NCBI GenBank assembly: GCA_050743625.1
Contig: JBOGED010000312.1
Coordinates: 1-10,327 of the forward strand
DNA from: JBOGED01 sp050743625
GTDB lineage: Bacteria > Actinomycetota > Nitriliruptoria > Euzebyales > Egibacteraceae
Reading direction: 5' to 3'
DNA: 10,327 nt
Position 1 is the first letter of the stretch; each line of letters begins with the position of its first letter. Below, in pieces: positions 5,781 to 10,327 of this stretch. A program made the position numbers and the translations under genes. The notes beneath the pieces were generated by a model that did no database searches, was not told the DNA's origin, and worked only from the letters and a program-made list of their open reading frames with translations.

Positions 5781-7484
5781 TCAGGCGGCTTCGTCTGGGC
5801 CGCCGAAGCGGTCGGTCCAGGCGGCGATGTCCTCTGCGGTGACCTTGCGGAAGAGCACCTCCGGAACCGTGAAGGGATGACCCGGCGCCAACCGCTCCAG
5901 CTCGAAGGGAGCATCCATATCCATGGACACCCATGTGGAGGACGGCTCGAGGCCGAGCGTCGCGAGGATCCGCTCGCTGGTCGCCGGGATCACCGGTGCC
6001 GCCAGAACGGCGAAGATCCGGAGCAGGTTGATCGCGGTGCGCAGTGAGCACGCTGCCTGCTCTGGGCTCTCGCGGATGGTGGTCCACGGAGCAGTGCGCT
6101 CGAGGTAGCCGTTGCCCAACGCCCAGATCTCGCGGAGCTGTCCAGCCGCCTTGCGAAGCTGCAAGCGCTCGTAGTGCTCGGTGTACCGGGCGACCGCCTC
6201 GCCCAGATCGGTGGCGAGCTGATCCTCGGCGGGACCCGGCTTACCTCCAGCCGGTACCGCCTCACCGAAGCGACGTGCTGTGAAGGTCAGGGTCCGGTTG
6301 ACGAAGTTTCCCAGGGTGTCGGCGAGGTCAGAGTTCACTGATCCGGCGAACAGCTCCCAGGTAAACGAGACGTCGGCCGACTCGGGCGCGTTCGCGATCA
6401 GGTACCAGCGCCAGTAGTCGGCCGGCAGCAGGTCGAGGGCGTCGTTCATGAAGACGCCGATTCCCCGGCTCGTCGAGAACTTGCCTCCGTAGTAGTTGAG
6501 CCAGTTGAAGCCCTTGAGGTAGTCGACCAGCTTCCAGGGCCTGCGCGACCCGAGGATCGTGGCGGGCCAGCTGACCGTGTGGAACGGGATGTTGTCCTTG
6601 GCCATGAACTGCGTGTAGGTCACGTCGTCGGCCTCGTACCACCACGACCGCCAGTCACGATGCTCAGGGTCGACATCGCCCCATTCGTGGGTGGCGCCGA
6701 TGTACTCGATCGGCGCGTCGAACCACACGTAGTAGACCTTGTCTTCGAAGCCGGGCCGGTCGAGGGTCACCCCCCATCGCAGGTCGCGGGTGATGCCGCG
6801 GTCGGTGATTCCCTCGTCGAGCCACTTGCGAGCGATTGACGTCACCAGGACCGGCCAGTCCTCCTTGCTGTCGATCCACGCGCGGAGCTCTCCGGCGAGC
6901 TTCGACTGGAGGATGAACAGATGCCTGCTCCGCCGGACCTCCAGCTCAGCGCTCCCGGATATTGCCGAGCGCGGCTCGATCAGGTCAGTGGGATCGAGCA
7001 GGCGGGTGCAGGACTCGCACTGGTCACCCCGGGCGGCCGTGTAGCCGCAGTAGGGGCAGGTGCCGATCACATAGCGGTCGGGCAAGAAGCGCTGGTCGGC
7101 GATGGAGTAGACCTGCTTGGTCTCGCGCTCCTCGATGAGCCCCTCCTCCTCAAGCCGGCGCGCGAAGTACCGCGTCAGCTCCGCGTTCTGAGGTGAGGAG
7201 CTGCGGCCGAAATGATCGAACGAGAGCGCGAAGCGGCGGTAGATGTCCGCCTGCGCGGCATGTTGCTGCCGGCAGTACTCGTCCACGGGCAGCCCCGCCT
7301 GGAGCGCGGCGAGCTCCGCCGGCGTACCGTGCTCGTCGGTCGCGCAGATGAACAGCACGTCGTGCCCAAGTTGGCGCAGGTAGCGTGCGTACACATCGGC
7401 GGGGAGCATCGACCCGACCAGGTTGCCAAGGTGTTTGATGCCGTTGATGTACGGCAGGGCGCTGGTGATGAGGTGTCGAGCCAT
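5781..7484 (-). CDS. metG: Methionine--tRNA ligase
   Basis: This class I synthetase charges tRNA-Met and initiator tRNA with methionine in the cytosol. It is 567 aa. The HIGH-like motif is HLGN (18–21), the KMSKS-like motif is KFSTS (335–339), and ICATDEHGTPAE (about 47–57) is the conserved active-site strand. A four-cysteine zinc knuckle, CPYC and CESC (C143, C146, C156, C159), marks the zinc-containing type. There is no C-terminal EMAP-II/Trbp tRNA-binding domain. Mycobacterial and Streptomyces MetG proteins at this locus, as I recall them, carry KMSKS, so this copy may be of a different subtype. ATG at 7484 begins the conserved MARHLITSALPYING and is secure although no good Shine-Dalgarno is adjacent. 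It is divergent from the AbrB-like gene (87-nt gap). No T-box leader fits in that space. Confidence 0.97.
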   Translation of the reverse strand: MARHLITSALPYINGIKHLGNLVGSMLPADVYARYLRQLGHDVLFICATDEHGTPAELAALQAGLPVDEYCRQQHAAQADIYRRFALSFDHFGRSSSPQNAELTRYFARRLEEEGLIEERETKQVYSIADQRFLPDRYVIGTCPYCGYTAARGDQCESCTRLLDPTDLIEPRSAISGSAELEVRRSRHLFILQSKLAGELRAWIDSKEDWPVLVTSIARKWLDEGITDRGITRDLRWGVTLDRPGFEDKVYYVWFDAPIEYIGATHEWGDVDPEHRDWRSWWYEADDVTYTQFMAKDNIPFHTVSWPATILGSRRPWKLVDYLKGFNWLNYYGGKFSTSRGIGVFMNDALDLLPADYWRWYLIANAPESADVSFTWELFAGSVNSDLADTLGNFVNRTLTFTARRFGEAVPAGGKPGPAEDQLATDLGEAVARYTEHYERLQLRKAAGQLREIWALGNGYLERTAPWTTIRESPEQAACSLRTAINLLRIFAVLAAPVIPATSERILATLGLEPSSTWVSMDMDAPFELERLAPGHPFTVPEVLFRKVTAEDIAAWTDRFGGPDEAA

Positions 7485-7511
7485 GAGGGAACCCGGTCCC
7501 TTTCCGGAGAG

Positions 7512-7523
7512 TGCCGCGCGGCA
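7512..7523. promoter_or_regulatory. 12-nt palindrome in the metG leader
   Basis: TGCCGC–GCGGCA is a perfect palindrome between the two divergent genes, about 28 nt before the metG ATG. In metG mRNA it would give only a small hairpin. It could be an operator half-site pair, with weak support. Confidence 0.25.
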
Positions 7524-7544
7524 ATTGACGTGTTTTCGTGATCG

Positions 7545-7560
7545 CTATGAGAGCGCATAG
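7545..7560. promoter_or_regulatory. Candidate operator between metG and the AbrB-like gene
   Basis: CTATG-N6-CATAG forms an inverted repeat that overlaps the presumed divergent -10 region (TAGTAT on plus at 7558–7563, TACTAT on minus at 7562–7557). An AT-rich dyad at the start of an AbrB/SpoVT-type gene would suit autoregulation. It is only five base pairs per arm. Confidence 0.3.
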
Positions 7561-7563
7561 TAT
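7558..7563 (+). promoter_or_regulatory. -10 element for a leaderless AbrB-like mRNA
   Basis: TAGTAT (a TANNNT -10) ends 8 nt before the ATG at 7572, so transcription would start at or within a base or two of the start codon. No Shine-Dalgarno precedes the ATG. This is the usual layout of leaderless genes in Actinomycetota. The -35 is poor (TTCGTG at 7535–7540). Confidence 0.4.
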
Positions 7564-7571
7564 CCATCCAC

Positions 7572-7838
7572 ATGGTGACATCCGGCATCCGTCGAAAGGT
7601 CGATGACCTCGGGCGAGTGGTGATCCCCTCCAGCATCCGCAAGATGCTCGGGATCACAGAGGGCGACCTCGTCGAGATTCACCTCGACGGTCATCGCGTC
7701 ATCCTCTCGCTCCCCGAGGAGGAGTGCACCTTTTGCGGCTCCTCGTTGAACCTCGAGACCTTCAGGGGCAAGGTCGTGTGCTGGTCCTGCACCGCTGCCC
7801 TCCGCGCCAAGGACCGCCAGCGCGCGGCCGGCCCCTAG
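7572..7838 (+). CDS. AbrB/SpoVT-type transition-state regulator with zinc-ribbon-like C terminus
   Basis: This 88-residue protein starts with a SpoVT/AbrB swapped-hairpin DNA-binding domain at about 5–47 (RRKVDDLGRVVIPSSIRKMLGI, GDLVEIHLDGHRVIL), close to Bacillus AbrB. The tail has CTFC and CWSC (C52, C55, C70, C73), a four-cysteine pattern that likely binds zinc, as in clostridial AbrB-like proteins. It should be a dimeric or tetrameric DNA-binding regulator. It is convergent with rsmI, with only 4 nt between the stop codons, and divergent from metG. This is the same place and orientation as abrB in B. subtilis, which supports a true AbrB-lineage regulator rather than a toxin–antitoxin antidote; no toxin gene is adjacent. 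The ATG at 7572 fits a leaderless transcript. Confidence 0.9.
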   Translation: MVTSGIRRKVDDLGRVVIPSSIRKMLGITEGDLVEIHLDGHRVILSLPEEECTFCGSSLNLETFRGKVVCWSCTAALRAKDRQRAAGP

Positions 7839-7842
7839 CCCT

Positions 7843-8652
7843 TTACTCACCGGTGAGGGCGTCGTAGGCGCGGCGTCTCGGGACGCCCGCGGCCTCAGCG
7901 ACCGCCCTTGTAGCCGCCTTTCGGTCCATCCCGGTGGCAAGGAGTGAGCGGACGCGGTCGCGCAACTGCTCGTCGGTAACCTCTTCCACGGGCTTGGCCG
8001 CCGCCCCACCGACCACCACCGTCACCTCACCACGGACGCCCCCGGCGGCGCGGGCCGCGAGTGCGGGCAGCGCATCGCGCCAGACCTCCTCGTGCAGCTT
8101 GGTCAGCTCCCGGCACAGCGCGGCGGGGCGGTCCCCCAAGATTCTGGCCATCGCCTCCAGGTCCGCGGCGACCCGATGGGGGGCGACGAAGAAGACCAGC
8201 GTGCGGGGATCGCGCGCGAGATCGGTGAGACGGCGGTCCCGTGGACCAGGCTTGCGGGGGAGGAAGCCCTCGAACGCGAACCGGTCCAACGGCAGGCCAG
8301 ACAGGACGAGCGCCTGCATGAGCGCGGTCGGCCCAGGCACCGCCTCCACGCGCAGGCCACGCGCGATGGCCTCGTTGACCAGCACGAATCCAGGGTCGGC
8401 GATACCTGGGGTTCCTGCGTCTGTGATGACCGCAACGGACTCGCCCGCCTCGACCCGATCGAGCAGCGGGCCCGTACGGAACTCCTCGTTGTGGTCGTGG
8501 TAGCTCACGAGGGGCACTCGGATGCCGGCGCGATCGAGCAGGACGCGGCTACGCCGGGTGTCCTCCGCGGCGACGAGGTCCGCGTCCTCCAGCGCGCGAA
8601 CCGCTCGAGGGGATAGGTCCTCCAAGTTGCCGATAGGGGTTGCGACGAGCGT
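7843..8652 (-). CDS. rsmI: 16S rRNA (cytidine1402-2'-O)-methyltransferase
   Basis: RsmI uses S-adenosylmethionine to 2'-O-methylate C1402 in the ribosomal P site. The fold is that of cobalamin-type tetrapyrrole methylases. Visible motifs are LVATPIGNLEDLSPRA, VAAEDTRRSRVLL, SYHDHNE, AVITDAGTPGIADPG, EAVPGPTALMQAL and a C-terminal helical HTH-like tail (MDRKAATRAVAEAAGVPRRRAYDAL). The oddity is the start. The only ATG/GTG/TTG codon nearby in frame is TTG at 8625, which falls inside the conserved motif and would remove LVATPIGN. Upstream the frame is open to a TGA at 8730–8728 without any ATG, GTG, TTG or CTG. I extend the gene to the ACG at 8652, just before LVATPIGN, as the likeliest non-canonical start. 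A base error or frameshift upstream is the alternative. From 8625 it is 260 aa, from 8652 it is 269 aa. Confidence 0.9.
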   Translation of the reverse strand, partial: TLVATPIGNLEDLSPRAVRALEDADLVAAEDTRRSRVLLDRAGIRVPLVSYHDHNEEFRTGPLLDRVEAGESVAVITDAGTPGIADPGFVLVNEAIARGLRVEAVPGPTALMQALVLSGLPLDRFAFEGFLPRKPGPRDRRLTDLARDPRTLVFFVAPHRVAADLEAMARILGDRPAALCRELTKLHEEVWRDALPALAARAAGGVRGEVTVVVGGAAAKPVEEVTDEQLRDRVRSLLATGMDRKAATRAVAEAAGVPRRRAYDALTGE

Positions 8653-8702
8653 GAGGCGTCCGCCGCTCGGCCGCCGATACCCGCCTTCCCGGTTGGGATC
8701 CG

Positions 8703-8708
8703 TACACT
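8703..8708 (+). promoter_or_regulatory. -10 element for a leaderless pmt mRNA
   Basis: TACACT (TANNNT) ends 7 nt before the pmt ATG at 8716, and there is no Shine-Dalgarno between them, only GCCTCCG. That spacing predicts transcription starting at the start codon. No convincing -35 is visible. Confidence 0.42.
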
Positions 8709-8715
8709 GCCTCCG

Positions 8716-10263
8716 ATGATCGTCGACTCACCTGAGCGCGCGGACGCCACGATACCGGGCCCGTCGCGGTCTGGGACATTTCGCCAGCGCGGCGCGGCGC
8801 TGTCGCTCCTTATCCCTCTCGTCCTGCTCGCGGTTGCCGGAACTCTGCGGTTCTACCGCCTGGCTGAGCCCCAGCGCTGCTACTTCGACGAGACGTACTA
8901 CTACTACCAGGCGCGGGACCTCCGCGAGTACGGCGTCGAACAACGTTTCGTCGTCCATCCCCCCCTCGGGAAGTGGCTGATCGCCGGCGGCCTGCAGCTG
9001 TTCGGAGTCGAGAACGGATCTCCGCTGGATCAAGCCGTCGTCGACGAGCCAGGTGGATGCCCAGCCCGGGAGCAGGACGAGAATCCACCCGCGCGGGCGC
9101 GCGAGGCGGCGGAGGCGTTCGCCCGCCGGTTCGCCCCCGCGTTGTTCGGGACGCTGTGGATCGGCGTGGCGTATCTCGCGGGGTTACGGTTGTTCCGCAA
9201 GCGAGGCACGGCGGCTATGGCGGCGCTGCTGCTGTCGGTGGAGGGGCTCGCGTTCACGATGAGCCGCATCGCGATGCTGGACGTGTTTCTCGGCTTCTGG
9301 GTCACGGTCGGGTTCTGGCTCTTGCTCGTTGACCGCGATCGGCAGTGGGCACTCGCTCCGGAAACGCCCCCACCCAGCGCCCTCGGTGAGCTCCCGAGCC
9401 AGCTGCGCTGGCCGCGATGGCTCGCGGGCGTCGCGTTTGGCCTCGCACTCGCGACCAAGTGGTCGGCTGTCCTCGCGATCGCGGCGGCGGGGTTGTTCGT
9501 GCTCACGAGCGAGCTCGCGTGGCGTCGGCGCATGCTGGGGACAGTCAGGGCGCGTCTCGGCCGTGCCGTGGCCAGTGTCGCCACCACTCTTGTCCTCGTG
9601 CCGCTCGTGATCTATGTCGCCAGCTACGCGTCGTGGTTCGCCAACTTCGAGAGTGCGAACCCCACCCAGCAGCCGAGGCAGGTGGCGCAGGTCGCGGGTG
9701 ATTGGTTGGGCGAGCAGGCGCGGATCTATCGCTTCCACCGTGACCTCGCCCCGGATCATCCCTACCGAGCCTCGGCGATGACCTGGCCGCTCATGCTCCG
9801 GCCGGTTGCCTATTACTGGGAGTCTTGCCCACCGAGCGCGACCGATCCCGGGCAGAACTGCGAGATCCCACGAGGGCATGTCGCCGAGATCGCCGGTCTC
9901 GCCAACCCGATGATCTGGTGGATGTCGCTGCCCGCCTATCTATTCATGCTCGTGCTCGCCATTCGCCGCCGTGACTGGGTGGCATGGGCAATCCTCGCGT
10001 TCGCCGCATTGCAGTACTTCCCATGGTTGGTAAGCCCACGTCCCGTCTTCTTGTTCTATGCCACGCCATTGGTACCTTTCACCTGCTTCGCGCTGGCCTA
10101 CGCGGCGGTCAAGGCAGGCGTCGGGCCCAAGCTGCGCTGGCTCCCGGCCGCAGTCGTCGCTCTCGCGCTGATCGGCTTCCTGTTCTGGTACCCGGTCTAC
10201 ACAGGCATGGAGATCTCAAGGGCCGCGTGGCACCTGCGCATGTGGCTCCCCAGCTGGATCTGA
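8716..10263 (+). CDS. pmt: Dolichyl/polyprenyl-phosphate-mannose–protein mannosyltransferase (GT39)
   Basis: Pmt is an integral membrane GT-C glycosyltransferase that moves mannose from polyprenyl-phosphate-mannose to Ser/Thr of secreted proteins at the outer face of the membrane. It works with the Sec pathway and is needed for full function of many actinobacterial exported proteins. The protein has 515 aa, close to mycobacterial Pmt. The catalytic acidic pair is in FDETYYYYQARDL (D58, E59) in the first outer loop, followed by HPPLGKWLI (81–89), SRIAMLDVFLGFW (183–195) and the typical C terminus WYPVYTGMEIS…WLPSWI. Several hydrophobic helices are visible (about 27–46, 142–160, 165–183, 186–204, 236–265, 287–303, 396–416, 420–438, 443–466, 474–490). 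Between HPPLGKWLIAGGLQLFG and the second helix there is a charged insertion of roughly 35 residues (about 98–135) that Mtb Pmt appears to lack. It is divergent from rsmI, as is usual. Confidence 0.93.
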   Translation: MIVDSPERADATIPGPSRSGTFRQRGAALSLLIPLVLLAVAGTLRFYRLAEPQRCYFDETYYYYQARDLREYGVEQRFVVHPPLGKWLIAGGLQLFGVENGSPLDQAVVDEPGGCPAREQDENPPARAREAAEAFARRFAPALFGTLWIGVAYLAGLRLFRKRGTAAMAALLLSVEGLAFTMSRIAMLDVFLGFWVTVGFWLLLVDRDRQWALAPETPPPSALGELPSQLRWPRWLAGVAFGLALATKWSAVLAIAAAGLFVLTSELAWRRRMLGTVRARLGRAVASVATTLVLVPLVIYVASYASWFANFESANPTQQPRQVAQVAGDWLGEQARIYRFHRDLAPDHPYRASAMTWPLMLRPVAYYWESCPPSATDPGQNCEIPRGHVAEIAGLANPMIWWMSLPAYLFMLVLAIRRRDWVAWAILAFAALQYFPWLVSPRPVFLFYATPLVPFTCFALAYAAVKAGVGPKLRWLPAAVVALALIGFLFWYPVYTGMEISRAAWHLRMWLPSWI

Positions 10264-10296
10264 AGACGGCCGGTGTGTCGCCATCCCTGCGCTGAG

Positions 10297-10327
10297 ATGA
10301 GAATCGGCTACATGCCGCCTGGTTTGC
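10297..10327 (+). CDS. Possible start of a gene downstream of pmt (partial)
   Basis: An ATG at 10297 begins an open frame to the window end reading Met-Arg-Ile-Gly-Tyr-Met-Pro-Pro-Gly-Leu. This resembles the first beta-strand of luciferase-like F420-dependent oxidoreductases or of some glycosyltransferases, but ten residues cannot decide. The ribosome site is weak (GCTGAG directly before the ATG). It lies 33 nt after the pmt stop, so co-transcription is possible. Confidence 0.33.
   Translation, partial: MRIGYMPPGL

Noticed and set aside
7485..7571. T-box or other riboswitch in front of metG
   Set aside because: The gap is only 87 nt and contains no AGGGTGG-type T-box or specifier-loop structure.
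7572..7838. AbrB-domain protein as the antitoxin of a toxin–antitoxin pair
   Set aside because: No small toxin gene (MazF, VapC or similar) is next to it, and the neighbours are rsmI and metG. The four-cysteine tail matches regulator-type AbrB proteins instead.

Overview
This window comes from a high-GC Gram-positive bacterium, most likely an actinomycete-type lineage (Actinomycetota). The evidence is strong GC bias, frequent GTG/TTG starts, a mycobacterial-type protein O-mannosyltransferase, and the cluster metG–tatD–(DUF348/G5 cell-wall protein)–rsmA/ksgA–ispE. I cannot name the genus.

Layout. From about 8650 down to 76 almost everything is on the minus strand. In transcription order: rsmI (16S rRNA C1402 2'-O-methyltransferase), then metG, an ECF-type sigma factor with a membrane-anchored putative anti-sigma or sensor protein, tatD, a secreted DUF348–G5–RlpA-like protein, rsmA/ksgA and ispE. 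The first codons of one more minus-strand gene may lie at the left edge (20 to 1). On the plus strand are a small AbrB/SpoVT-type regulator with a zinc-ribbon-like tail (7572–7838), which points toward rsmI and away from metG, and the O-mannosyltransferase pmt (8716–10263). A possible short gene start follows at 10297.

How the genes fit together. The core is translation and cell-envelope housekeeping: two 16S rRNA methyltransferases, methionyl-tRNA synthetase, a TatD nuclease, an MEP-pathway isoprenoid kinase and a peptidoglycan-associated protein. Order and relative orientation (rsmI > < abrB-like, metG >, tatD >, DUF348/G5 >, ksgA >, ispE >) match, from memory, the abrB–metS–yabD–yabE–ksgA–ispE region of Bacillus subtilis. 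Against that background the sigma/anti-sigma pair between metG and tatD looks like an accessory insertion. It is bounded on both sides by perfect 26-nt palindromes.

I see no CRISPR array, phage, transposon or RNA gene, and no gap longer than about 140 nt. The most unusual points are: rsmI has no ATG/GTG/TTG codon able to include its conserved N-terminal motif; TGACC/GGTCA inverted repeats recur around the sigma module; a lipoprotein-type RlpA fold replaces the usual Rpf domain; and the leaders of the DUF348/G5 gene and of tatD carry unexplained repeat or pairing structure. No clearly new multi-gene system is visible.
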